From NCBI GenBank assembly GCA_910587555.1, contig CAJULV010000014.1, positions 1-64,000 of the forward strand: DNA of 64,000 nucleotides. The letters run 5' to 3'. A model generated the notes under the pieces. It was given only the letters and a program-made list of their open reading frames with translations. It did not search any database and was not told the origin of the DNA. The position numbers were made by a program, and so were the translations under genes. Positions 52,748-61,692 of this stretch are shown piece by piece. How positions within the stretch are numbered: the first letter of the stretch is position 1; each line of letters starts with the position of its first letter. This stretch comes from an uncultured Acetatifactor sp. GTDB taxonomy: Bacteria > Bacillota > Clostridia > Lachnospirales > Lachnospiraceae.

Positions 52748-53713
52748 ATGGGAAAGCTGAAGATAGGCAGCGTGGTTCTGGACAATCAGGTGATACTGGC
52801 GCCGATGGCAGGTGTGACGGACCTGCCATTTCGCCTGCTGTGCAGACGGCAGGGGGCCGGGCTGGTGTGCATGGAGATGGTCAGTGCCAAGGCAATTTAT
52901 TATCATAACAAAAATACGGAGGAGCTTATGGCGATTCACCCCCAGGAGCTTCCGGCCTCCTTGCAGCTGTTCGGCTCGGATGCCAAAGTGATAGCGGATA
53001 TGGCCAGGCAGATTGAAGACAGGCCCTTTTCCATACTGGATTTTAATATGGGATGCCCGGTTCCGAAGGTGGTGAATAACGGAGAAGGCTCTGCCCTGAT
53101 GAAAAATCCGCGGCTTGTGAGGGATATTTTGTCCGCGCTGGTGAAGGCCGTGGATAAGCCGGTGACGGTAAAAATCCGCAGAGGATTTGACGATGCCCAC
53201 TGCAATGCGGTGGAAATCGCCCAAATTGCGGAGGACTGCGGCGTGGCCGCAATTGCGGTACACGGCCGTACCAGGGAGCAGTATTACAGCGGCCGTGCGG
53301 ACTGGGAGAGTATACGGCAGGTGAAGCAGGCGGTGAAGATTCCCGTCATCGGCAACGGGGATGTGGACAGTCCCCGTGCGGCGGCGGAAATGCTGGCTGT
53401 GACGGGCTGTGACGGGATCATGATCGGCAGGGCAGCCCAGGGGAATCCGTGGATTTTCCGTGATGTTGCCAGCTATCTGGAGAACGGAAAGGTAGCGGAG
53501 CCGCCGGGACGTCAGGAGAAAAAGCGGATGGTGCTGGAACATGCCGGGCTGTTGACGGAATGCAAGGGTGAGTATACGGCCGTCCGCGAGATGAGAAAGC
53601 ATCTGGCCTGGTATACTGCGGGGATGCCCCATTCCGCCAGGTTCCGGCAGGCCATCAACGCCATGGAGACATTTGAGGAGCTGATGGCGGGGGTGGAGGA
53701 TATTTTCGGGTGA
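52748..53713 (+). CDS. dusB: tRNA-dihydrouridine synthase B
   Basis: 321-aa FMN enzyme reducing uridine to dihydrouridine in tRNA. Seen: APMAGVTDLPFR at the N-terminus, the catalytic Cys in NMGCPVPKV, the FMN/tRNA contacts HGRTREQYYSG, GNGDV and GRAAQGNPW. Length and order are normal for DusB. GAGAGGATACG precedes the ATG. It lies in a plus-strand run from argF to greA. Confidence 0.95.
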   Translation: MGKLKIGSVVLDNQVILAPMAGVTDLPFRLLCRRQGAGLVCMEMVSAKAIYYHNKNTEELMAIHPQELPASLQLFGSDAKVIADMARQIEDRPFSILDFNMGCPVPKVVNNGEGSALMKNPRLVRDILSALVKAVDKPVTVKIRRGFDDAHCNAVEIAQIAEDCGVAAIAVHGRTREQYYSGRADWESIRQVKQAVKIPVIGNGDVDSPRAAAEMLAVTGCDGIMIGRAAQGNPWIFRDVASYLENGKVAEPPGRQEKKRMVLEHAGLLTECKGEYTAVREMRKHLAWYTAGMPHSARFRQAINAMETFEELMAGVEDIFG

Positions 53714-53731
53714 GACTGCATATATTTTTGC

Positions 53732-54877
53732 ATGGACACCATTTTGTTTTTTTATAAAAAGAGAGGGCTGCAGGCGCCGGAACCGGAACCCGTGGGCCTG
53801 AAAAGCTATATGCTGGTGCGTGTGGCTATGGATGTGGGAGAAGAGGAATGGTTCGGGGAAAAACTGAGGCTGCCGGAAGAGACGGCGTGGGGGGAAGAGC
53901 CGGAAACGGCAGCTGTGCCGAAGCCTGCGCCGGAAACGCGGTTTTGCCCCGGAAAAAAACGGATCCCTTTTGGGGGATTGCTGCGGGCGATTTGGCCGCG
54001 CAGGGACCGGGGAAGGGAAGGGGGTCCGAAACCGAACGCGGCAGAGGCTGGGGAAGGACAGCCTGAACCCCTGGAAAGAACCGGTGGGAGACTGCGAAAG
54101 AACCGCCGGAAGCAGGCGGTAAGGGAACAGGCAGAGAACCGGGAGGCGCTGCTGGCCGGGCAGGCGGAACGGATCCGGATAACGGAGGCTGCCGTGAGAA
54201 AGCTTGCCCTTCAGGCGGCCGAATTGGCGGGAGAGGGGAATACCTGCTACTGCGTTTACGAGAACAGTGTCAGAAGGGCATTGACGGGAGAGAAAAAAAA
54301 CGGGCAGGAAACCGCGGCCGTCCTGCGGAATGCGGGAACGGGCGGCAGCGGGCCGATTCTGCCCGTCATATGGCGGCGTTATTTCGAACAGAGGGAATTT
54401 GCGGACTACGGCGGCCGGTTCTGGGTGGAGCAGCTGATGCCGGAAGCCGCACTGCCGCACTTTGTGATTCTGGGAACGGCGGCCTGTGTCCCGGAGCTTA
54501 TTGAAAAGTATGCCGGACGGATGAAGAGCCTGAAGTGGATTCTGCCCGAGGCAGACTGTACGGAGGAAGTGCAGGAGTTTGTGGAAAATTTCTATATCGA
54601 CTCAGGGCTTGCCGTTTCGCTGCAGACAATTCCCTCTGCCGGCGAATTCCGGAGACTGCGGCAGATATGCGTTTTACCGTCAAATATTATTGATTTTACC
54701 GATGAATCCGGAATGGGTACGTGTGGGGCGGCCGGGGGAAGCATCTGGCTGGATATGCGGTCAGTGGAGGAGAAGAAAAGGCGGATACAGGGGCACGGCG
54801 CAGAGGTAACTTATATTTCCATGAAAGAGAAATGGAAATATGTACAAAGACGCTGTAAGAGTCCCGTATTGCCTTGA
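53732..54877 (+). CDS. Hypothetical protein with a charged mid-region
   Basis: 381 aa, family not recognised. A short N-terminal part (MDTILFFYKKRGL) is followed by a Pro/Glu- and Arg-rich region (residues 35-140) and a folded C-terminal domain of about 230 residues with FVILGTAACVPELIEKYAG and VLPSNIIDFTDESG. No signal peptide or membrane segment. No ribosome site is visible before the ATG, which lies 18 bases after dusB, so coupled translation is likely. The greA promoter begins within its stop codon. Confidence 0.7.
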   Translation: MDTILFFYKKRGLQAPEPEPVGLKSYMLVRVAMDVGEEEWFGEKLRLPEETAWGEEPETAAVPKPAPETRFCPGKKRIPFGGLLRAIWPRRDRGREGGPKPNAAEAGEGQPEPLERTGGRLRKNRRKQAVREQAENREALLAGQAERIRITEAAVRKLALQAAELAGEGNTCYCVYENSVRRALTGEKKNGQETAAVLRNAGTGGSGPILPVIWRRYFEQREFADYGGRFWVEQLMPEAALPHFVILGTAACVPELIEKYAGRMKSLKWILPEADCTEEVQEFVENFYIDSGLAVSLQTIPSAGEFRRLRQICVLPSNIIDFTDESGMGTCGAAGGSIWLDMRSVEEKKRRIQGHGAEVTYISMKEKWKYVQRRCKSPVLP

Positions 54878-54901
54878 CACTTTCCGGAAAAGTGGTATAA
54901 T
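54874..54901 (+). promoter_or_regulatory. greA promoter
   Basis: TTGACA, 16 bp, TATAAT. The -35 overlaps the stop codon of the preceding gene. The spacer contains the palindrome CTTTCCGGAAAAG. Confidence 0.8.
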
Positions 54902-55015
54902 ACGGAAGAATCACAAAAGGGGCTGCGCGGAGACGGCATCCGGAGCAGGGATCCCCGGAAAAGATGACAGTACAGAATAGACAATAAAGATAGAAAACAG
55001 GAAAGGTGTAGGAAG

Positions 55016-55498
55016 ATGCAGGAGAAGAAAAATATTCTGACCTATGAGGGACTCAGAAAATATGAAAACGAGCTGCACGAGCTGAAGGTAGTGCGCCGTC
55101 AGGAAGTGGCACAGAAAATTAAGGAGGCCAGGGAGCAGGGCGATCTCTCCGAGAATGCCGAGTATGATGCGGCAAAGGACGAGCAGCGCGACATCGAGGC
55201 CAGGATTGAGGAGCTGGAGAAGATTCTGAAGAACGCCGAGGTAGTGGTTGAGGACGAGGTGGACCTTGACAAGATTAACATCGGCTGCGTGGTAAGGCTT
55301 CTGGATATTGAGTATAGTGATGAACTGGAATACAAAATCGTAGGCTCCACGGAGGCGGACAGCCTGAAGGGCAAGATATCCAACGAGAGTCCGGTGGGCA
55401 AGGCCCTGATCGGCTGCAAGGTGGGCGACAATGTGGAAGTGGAGACCGCAGCCGGGACGTTCACATATAAAGTTCTGGAGATTCAGAGAAGCAGATAA
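55016..55498 (+). CDS. greA: Transcription elongation factor GreA
   Basis: 160-aa cleavage factor that rescues backtracked RNA polymerase. The N-terminal coiled coil carries the acidic tip GDLSENAEYDAA that enters the polymerase channel, and the C-terminal FKBP-like domain has ESPVGKALIGCKVGD. GAAAGGTGTAGGAAG precedes the ATG. In related genomes lysS often follows; here a polysaccharide locus follows instead. Confidence 0.96.
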   Translation: MQEKKNILTYEGLRKYENELHELKVVRRQEVAQKIKEAREQGDLSENAEYDAAKDEQRDIEARIEELEKILKNAEVVVEDEVDLDKINIGCVVRLLDIEYSDELEYKIVGSTEADSLKGKISNESPVGKALIGCKVGDNVEVETAAGTFTYKVLEIQRSR

Positions 55499-55914
55499 GA
55501 ATGCTTCCTGCAGGGGCATGACAGGTATACGACAGCGGGGTTGGCCATGGGGCTGACTCCGCTTTGTACTTGGGCGGGGTAATACGGCGAGCCGTGCGTT
55601 GGCCGCGAGACTGCCCCTGCTTTGTGCTTGGGGCGGCTGGGGACATTTTGCCGTGACTCGTCACTTTAGCTTGTTTTTACCGGGGTTTACTGGTATACTG
55701 ATGGTAATGGGACAGGCCGTGAATCCGCTGCCATACCCCTGTATTTACATAAAACAGTGCTTTCGATACAAGGTAAGACCAGATACAGGAAAAATTAGAA
55801 GATTTTAGATTTTCCCGAAGCCTGTGGGCAGGGAATACTGTTATTCCAGAGAGAATAAGGAATACGATATCCGAATGTGGAAAAGGGATTTTCAGGATCC
55901 CGGATGGGAGTTAC
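55499..55914. other. Intergenic region between greA and the polysaccharide locus
   Basis: No gene recognised. An imperfect direct repeat starts GCTTTGT at 55561 and again at 55619. A promoter lies at 55671-55699, leaving a leader of about 210 nt before the CapD-like gene. Confidence 0.5.
55671..55699 (+). promoter_or_regulatory. Promoter of the polysaccharide locus
   Basis: TTGTTT, 17 bp, TATACT. The only convincing promoter before the five-gene glycan operon. Confidence 0.6.
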
Positions 55915-57813
55915 ATGAAAAAGCTTAAGGATGTCAGGGTGGGGATACTGCAGATACCGGTTACCCGCATTGCCCTGCTGATTTTTGCAGATTTACTGTC
56001 CGTTTTGCTGGCCTCCGTGTTCAGCCTTTACGTGCGTTACGACTTTAAATTTATGGAGGTGCCCAGGTATTTCTGGGAAGCGATTCTGGAATGCTATATT
56101 CCGAATGTGGTGGTGCTGCTGATTGTATTTAACATATTCAGGTTATACAAAAGCGTGTGGCGGTATGCTTCCGACACGGAACTGGTAAATAATGCCATTG
56201 CGGTACTTTTCTGTGCCGGTATGCAGATTGTCATCTCATGGATCAGCGGGATCAATGCGTCGGGGGACCATCCTTTTCTGCCCCAGAGCCATCCCTTTTT
56301 CTATGGGGTGTTCCTGCTGATATTTACGGCGGGGATACGGTTCAGCTACCGTATTATAAGGGTATTCCAGAACCGCAGGCTCAGCCGCAGGAGCGGGCTG
56401 ACAAAATTCAACTGTATGATAGTAGGCGCGGGAGCCGCGGGCAATGCCATTTTAAAAGAAATCGAGACCAGCCATTACCTGAACATGCATGTGTCCTGCG
56501 CCATTGACGACCATCCGGGATGCCACGGGAAGTACCTGAGGGGCGTACCCATCGTGGGAGGCAGGGAATGTATTCCGGAATGTGTGGGAAAATATGACAT
56601 AGACGAGATTATCATAGCCATTCCTTCCGCCAGCCGTTCCAAGCTGAAACCGCTGCTGGATATCTGCAAGGAGACGGGCTGTAAGCTGCGGATTCTGCCG
56701 GGAATATACCAGCTCATTACCGGGGACGTGAGCGTGTCCCAGCTGCGGGAGGTGCAGATAGAGGACTTGCTGGGAAGAGACCCCATTGAGGTCAATGTGG
56801 ACGACATAATCGGCTATGTCCGGGACAAGGCGGTGCTTGTAACCGGGGGCGGCGGTTCCATCGGCAGCGAGCTGTGCCGCCAGATTGCGCAGCATGAACC
56901 CAGACGGCTGATCGTGTTTGACATTTATGAGAACAATGCATATGAACTGCAGCAGGAACTGCGGATGAAATATCCGGATCTGAACCTGGTGGTACTCATA
57001 GGCTCCGTGCGCAATGCGGCCAGGGTGGAAGAGATCTTCCGCAGGTACAGGCCTCAGATTGTGTACCATGCGGCGGCTCACAAGCATGTGCCCCTGATGG
57101 AGGACAGCCCCGGGGAAGCCATCAAAAATAATGTTTTCGGCACGTTGAAGGTGGCCAGGGCGGCAGACAGGTACGGCGTGCAGCGCTTTGTGATGATTTC
57201 CACGGATAAGGCTGTAAATCCCACCAATATCATGGGGGCCAGCAAGCGCATCTGCGAGATGATTATACAGAACCAGAATCTGAAGTCAAAGACGGAATTT
57301 GTGGCAGTGCGCTTCGGAAATGTGCTGGGCAGCAACGGCAGCGTGGTGCCCCTGTTCAAGAAACAGATTGCACAGGGCGGGCCGGTGACGGTGACCAGTC
57401 CGGACATCGTCCGCTACTTTATGACCATTCCCGAGGCAGTCTCTCTGGTATTGCAGGCGGGCGCATACGCGAAAGGCGGCGAGATTTTCGTTTTGGACAT
57501 GGGAGAACCCATGAAGATGCTGGACATGGCGAAGAATCTGATCAAGCTTTCCGGCTTCCGGGTGGACGAGGATATCAAGATTGAATTTATCGGACTGCGC
57601 CCCGGCGAGAAAATGTATGAAGAACTCCTGATGAACGAGGAAGGGCTTCAGGAGACGGCTAACAGGATGATTCACATCGGCAAGCCCATCGAATTTGACT
57701 CGGAAGAGTTCGAGGAGCAGCTTGAGCGGCTGAACAGCATGGCCCAGGCCGAGGACAGGGACATCCGCAGGATGGTGAAGGAAATCGTCCCCACCTACCA
57801 ATACGAAGAATAA
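55915..57813 (+). CDS. Membrane UDP-sugar dehydratase/epimerase (CapD/PglF type)
   Basis: 632-aa polysaccharide-biosynthesis protein. Four N-terminal transmembrane segments, then a CoA-binding-like Rossmann domain (IVGAGAAGNAILKEI), then the main SDR domain with GGGGSIGSELCRQIA and MISTDKAVNPTNIMGASKR. In PglF/FlaA1-type enzymes it acts as a UDP-GlcNAc 4,6-dehydratase; the canonical Tyr is replaced by Met in the MGASK motif here, as in that subgroup. It makes the first unusual nucleotide sugar for the glycan. GGGAG precedes the ATG. First gene of the operon. Confidence 0.92.
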   Translation: MKKLKDVRVGILQIPVTRIALLIFADLLSVLLASVFSLYVRYDFKFMEVPRYFWEAILECYIPNVVVLLIVFNIFRLYKSVWRYASDTELVNNAIAVLFCAGMQIVISWISGINASGDHPFLPQSHPFFYGVFLLIFTAGIRFSYRIIRVFQNRRLSRRSGLTKFNCMIVGAGAAGNAILKEIETSHYLNMHVSCAIDDHPGCHGKYLRGVPIVGGRECIPECVGKYDIDEIIIAIPSASRSKLKPLLDICKETGCKLRILPGIYQLITGDVSVSQLREVQIEDLLGRDPIEVNVDDIIGYVRDKAVLVTGGGGSIGSELCRQIAQHEPRRLIVFDIYENNAYELQQELRMKYPDLNLVVLIGSVRNAARVEEIFRRYRPQIVYHAAAHKHVPLMEDSPGEAIKNNVFGTLKVARAADRYGVQRFVMISTDKAVNPTNIMGASKRICEMIIQNQNLKSKTEFVAVRFGNVLGSNGSVVPLFKKQIAQGGPVTVTSPDIVRYFMTIPEAVSLVLQAGAYAKGGEIFVLDMGEPMKMLDMAKNLIKLSGFRVDEDIKIEFIGLRPGEKMYEELLMNEEGLQETANRMIHIGKPIEFDSEEFEEQLERLNSMAQAEDRDIRRMVKEIVPTYQYEE

Positions 57814-57876
57814 AGCGTGAGGGTGCGGAACTGGAAACAGCACCCGAACCAACGGAACCGGAATAGGAGAAACAAA

Positions 57877-58521
57877 ATGTACGGAAAGATAAAAAGGACA
57901 ATGGATTTTATGATGGCGCTTCTGGGAATGATCTTCCTGTCCCCGGTCTTTTTGATTTTAATCATTGCCATCAAACTGGACTCCAGAGGGCCGGTGTTCT
58001 TTCGGCAGAAGAGGGTGGGTATCCATAAAACACATTTTAATATACTAAAATTCCGTACAATGCGGATTGACACCCCCAAGGACATGCCCACCCACCTTCT
58101 GAAGAACCCAGAGCAGTATATCACAAAGGTGGGCAGGTTTCTGCGCAGGACCAGCCTGGACGAGCTGCCCCAGATTTTCAATATTCTGAAGGGGGATATG
58201 GCTGTGGTGGGACCCAGGCCGGCGCTGTGGAATCAGTACGACCTCATCGCGGAGCGGGATAAATACGGGGCAAACGACCTGCGCCCCGGGCTTACGGGCT
58301 GGGCTCAGATTAACGGCAGGGATGAACTGGAGATTCCTGTGAAAGCGAAGCTTGACGGGGACTATACGGATGCCCTGCTGCACGGAAAGGGTTTCCGGAT
58401 GGACTGCAGGTGCTTTTTCGGTACGTTTTTAAGCGTACTCCGGGAGGAGGGCGTGGTGGAAGGCGGTACCGGGAGCATACATGGCGCCGGGGATACCCCG
58501 GGGAAAGAAGACAGGGCGTAA
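57877..58521 (+). CDS. Initiating sugar transferase (PglC/WcaJ C-terminal type)
   Basis: 214-aa monotopic phosphoglycosyl transferase that loads the first sugar phosphate onto undecaprenyl phosphate. Seen: an N-terminal membrane hairpin (MDFMMALLGMIFLSPVFLIL), GPVFFRQKRVGIH, RTSLDELPQIFNIL with the catalytic Asp-Glu, and VGPRPAL. AGGAG lies eight bases before the ATG at 57877; the upstream in-frame residues are not needed. It sits beside the PglF-like gene that would make its substrate. Confidence 0.92.
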   Translation: MYGKIKRTMDFMMALLGMIFLSPVFLILIIAIKLDSRGPVFFRQKRVGIHKTHFNILKFRTMRIDTPKDMPTHLLKNPEQYITKVGRFLRRTSLDELPQIFNILKGDMAVVGPRPALWNQYDLIAERDKYGANDLRPGLTGWAQINGRDELEIPVKAKLDGDYTDALLHGKGFRMDCRCFFGTFLSVLREEGVVEGGTGSIHGAGDTPGKEDRA

Positions 58522-58605
58522 TAAAAAACGGCATAAGGACGGCGAAGGCATGATGCCGGGAAATACGGGACAAGGAAACCTTGCAGGACACAGGTGGGCA
58601 GCGGC

Positions 58606-60300
58606 ATGAAAAGAATATTGGTGACAGGAAAAAACAGCTATATCGGCACGGCGTTTATACAGTATGCCCGGGAACACTGTCCTGAAGCTTTCCGCATTGA
58701 TACGGTGAGCATGCGGGGAGCTGCCTGGCAGGAATTGGATTTATCCGTTTATGATGCCATATTCCATGTGGCTGGAATTGCCCATGCGGACATCGGGCAT
58801 GCCGCGGAGTCGGTGAAACGGCAGTATTATGAGGTTAACACGGATTTGACCTTGAAGGCGGCATCCCTGGCAAAGGCGGCGGGTGTAAGACAATTTGTCT
58901 TCATGAGTTCCATGATTGTCTACGGCGGCCGGGAGCATGTTTGCCCGGACACGGTTCCAAGCCCGTCCAATTTCTACGGAGACAGCAAGTGGAAGGCCGA
59001 CTGCGGCGTCAGGGAGCTGGCAGACGATGATTTCCGGGTTGCGGTGCTGCGTCCGCCCATGATTTACGGGAAAGGCAGCAAGGGGAATTATCCTGTGCTG
59101 GCAAAGATGGCAAAGAAGCTGCCTGTGTTTCCAAGGGTAAATAACAGGCGTTCCGTACTCTATATAGAAAATCTGTGCGAATTCCTGTGCCGCATCCTGG
59201 CGGAGGGGCGGGGCGGTATTTTTTTTCCCCAGAACGAGGAGACGGTCAGTACCGGTGACTTGGTGAAGGCGATTGCGGACTGCAGCGGGCACAGGATCCG
59301 GATAACGCCGCTGCTGACGCCGGCAGTTATACTGGGGAAGCATATGCCGGGAAAAATCGGGGACATGTGCAGAAAGGCTTTCGGCAGCAGCTGGTACGAG
59401 CCGGAGATGGGCGGGATGGAATGGGGCTATCAGGTGGCGGACTTGAAGGAATCCGTGAGGAGGACGGAGGCGCCTGAGGATCCCCGGGAAAATCTGCGGG
59501 ACACGCCGGCAGAGAGCTTTGCCGGGGAAAGCAGAGGTATGCCGCCGGAGGGCGGGGAACCCCTGGTTTCCGTCACCACAGTCACCCGCAACAGCGAAAA
59601 AACCATTGCCAGAACCATAGAATCCGTCCTGAACCAGACGTACACCAGGCTTGAATACCTTATCATAGACGGCCTGTCCGGTGACGGCACGGTGGAAATT
59701 GCGGAAAGCTACCGGGAGCGGTTTGCGGCCAGGGGGATTGCCTACACCATTGTATCGGAAGCGGACAGGGGAATGTATGATGCCATCAACAAGGGAATCC
59801 GCCTGTCCCATGGCGACATCATCGGAAACATCAATTCCGATGACTGGTATGAGCCGGAGGCCGTGGAAAAGGCAGTCCGCTTTATGGAGCGGACAGGCTG
59901 TGATTATATGTACGCGGATTTACGGATGGTAAAGACGGACGGAACAAGCTTTATTAAACACGCAAAACTGCAGAAGCTGGCGACTTCCAGGGGATGGAAC
60001 CACCCCACCCAGTTCGCCGGACGGAAGCTGCACCTGCAATACCCCTATAAGCTGGAAAGCCTTCACGACGACTTTGACTTTTTCCTGAAGGTGCGGAAGT
60101 CGGGCCTGCGCATTGCCGTGTTGAATGAACCCCTTGCCAATTTTACCATGGAGGGAATCAGCCACGAGAGAAGGCTGAAGGCAGCGGTGGCCAGAGGGAA
60201 ATGCAGATACCGGATTTACCGGAATAACGGATACAGCAGGTGGTATCTTCTGGAATGCGTTTTGATCGAGGGGGCCAAGTTCGTGCTGCACTTTATCTGA
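58606..60300 (+). CDS. Fusion of NAD-dependent sugar epimerase and GT2 glycosyltransferase
   Basis: 564-aa protein with two enzymes in one chain. Residues 1 to about 285 are an SDR epimerase/dehydratase (ILVTGKNSYIGTAF, SSMIVYGG, FYGDSKWKAD with Tyr/Lys). A linker of about 30 residues rich in Glu, Pro and Gly leads to a GT2 domain from about residue 318 (LVSVTTVTRNSEKTIARTIE, then GNINSDDWYEP with the metal-binding DD). The frame is continuous, with no stop or shift. In related loci these are usually separate genes. The ATG at 58606 follows AGGTGGG. The protein probably makes and transfers one sugar. Confidence 0.88.
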   Translation: MKRILVTGKNSYIGTAFIQYAREHCPEAFRIDTVSMRGAAWQELDLSVYDAIFHVAGIAHADIGHAAESVKRQYYEVNTDLTLKAASLAKAAGVRQFVFMSSMIVYGGREHVCPDTVPSPSNFYGDSKWKADCGVRELADDDFRVAVLRPPMIYGKGSKGNYPVLAKMAKKLPVFPRVNNRRSVLYIENLCEFLCRILAEGRGGIFFPQNEETVSTGDLVKAIADCSGHRIRITPLLTPAVILGKHMPGKIGDMCRKAFGSSWYEPEMGGMEWGYQVADLKESVRRTEAPEDPRENLRDTPAESFAGESRGMPPEGGEPLVSVTTVTRNSEKTIARTIESVLNQTYTRLEYLIIDGLSGDGTVEIAESYRERFAARGIAYTIVSEADRGMYDAINKGIRLSHGDIIGNINSDDWYEPEAVEKAVRFMERTGCDYMYADLRMVKTDGTSFIKHAKLQKLATSRGWNHPTQFAGRKLHLQYPYKLESLHDDFDFFLKVRKSGLRIAVLNEPLANFTMEGISHERRLKAAVARGKCRYRIYRNNGYSRWYLLECVLIEGAKFVLHFI

Positions 60301-60390
60301 AAGCCGGGCAGGATTCGTGTTGATTCCAGCGGGCAATGAGCCAGGCGGATGCCGCGGGGTGTTGGTTGAAAAGAAAACGGTGTGAGGAAG

Positions 60391-61626
60391 ATGAAAATAT
60401 TACAGATTAATAGTCATTATGACCAGGGCGGAGCCGCCCGCATCGTGGCGTGCATCCACAGGCAGCTTGTGGCCGACGGACAGGAATCACATGTGGCTTA
60501 CGGCAGGGGGCAGAAGGGGGCGGAGGGCACATACCGCTTCAATACGGTGCCGGAGGTTCTGCTGTCCGCCGCCTGCAGCCGCTTTTTCGGAAAAAACGGC
60601 TGGTACAACAAAATGGCCACCCGCAGGCTGCTTCGGTATATGGAACAGGTTAAGCCGGATATCGTCCATCTCCATGCCCTCCACGGATATTATCTGAACT
60701 TTCCCATGCTGTTTCACTACATCAACGGCAAGGAAATTCCCTGCGTCTGGACTTTCCATGACTGTCATGCCTTCACGGGAAACTGCGGCTATTTTTTTGA
60801 CTGCGAAAAGTGGAAAACGGGCTGCGGCAGATGTCCCTATCCGAGAAACTACCCCGCCAGCCAGTGGTTTGACTGTACGGAAAAAATGTGGCGGCAGAAA
60901 CGGGAACTGTTTACCCGGGGAAGGAAGGTAATCGTGACCCCCTCCCGGTGGCTGACGGAGCAGGCCAGGCAGTCTTATTTCGGAAACTATCCCTGTGTCA
61001 CCATTCACAACGGGATTGACACAAAGCAGGTCTTCTATCCCAGAGACAGGCGGGCCTGTCGGGAGAAATACGGCTTTGAACGGGAGGAGAAGCTGGTTCT
61101 CGGCATTGCGGTGGGTTACCGGGACCAGCGCAAAGGTGCGAAATATATTATTCAGCTGGCGAAAAACCTGGGATCCGGGGCCAGGGTCATTCTCATCGGA
61201 TGGAATCAGGAAAACGATGCTCTGCTGAAGGGAAGCGACGGCAGGAAAATCACGGAAAATATTGTTACGCTTCCCAATACGGCCGATGCGGATATGCTGG
61301 CGGAATATTACAGCCTGGCGGATGTATTCGTCATTCCGTCCCTGGCGGAAAATTATGCCACCACGACCCTGGAGTCCATGGCCTGCGGCACGCCGGCAGT
61401 GGGCTTCGATGTGGGGGGCATTCCGGAGCAGCTGGCAGGAGGCAGGGGGATTGCGGTACAAGCCGGAAATCAGGCACAGCTTGATGGGGCTGTGCGCAGC
61501 GTCCTTGCGGGAGAGGAGAAGCTGCTGGGCAGGGAGGCCCTGGCGGCAGTCATTCGGGAGGAAAATTCCATGGAGCGGATGACGGAGGCGTATGAGAAGG
61601 TTTACAGGGAGCTGTGTCTCAAATGA
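60391..61626 (+). CDS. Glycosyltransferase family 4
   Basis: 411-aa GT-B enzyme. The N-terminal domain begins KILQINSHYDQGGAARIV. The acceptor-side segment has WTFHDCHAFTGNCGYFF with several Cys, and the C-terminal donor site has FVIPSLAENYATTTLESMAC with the two conserved Glu. It transfers a sugar from a nucleotide donor to the growing lipid-linked glycan. GAGGAAG precedes the ATG at 60391; the GTG three codons earlier is less likely. Part of the polysaccharide operon. Confidence 0.9.
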   Translation: MKILQINSHYDQGGAARIVACIHRQLVADGQESHVAYGRGQKGAEGTYRFNTVPEVLLSAACSRFFGKNGWYNKMATRRLLRYMEQVKPDIVHLHALHGYYLNFPMLFHYINGKEIPCVWTFHDCHAFTGNCGYFFDCEKWKTGCGRCPYPRNYPASQWFDCTEKMWRQKRELFTRGRKVIVTPSRWLTEQARQSYFGNYPCVTIHNGIDTKQVFYPRDRRACREKYGFEREEKLVLGIAVGYRDQRKGAKYIIQLAKNLGSGARVILIGWNQENDALLKGSDGRKITENIVTLPNTADADMLAEYYSLADVFVIPSLAENYATTTLESMACGTPAVGFDVGGIPEQLAGGRGIAVQAGNQAQLDGAVRSVLAGEEKLLGREALAAVIREENSMERMTEAYEKVYRELCLK

Positions 61627-61692
61627 TTTTGATCAGGCGGTTTCGGCATAAGCCTGCAGGGAAACACCGCATGACGGAGAGGAGGGGACAGC

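Noticed and set aside
58594..60300. Epimerase-GT2 fusion as an assembly or frameshift artefact
   Set aside because: Both domains and the linker read through in one frame with normal composition, so I treat it as real, though strain comparison is still the decisive test.
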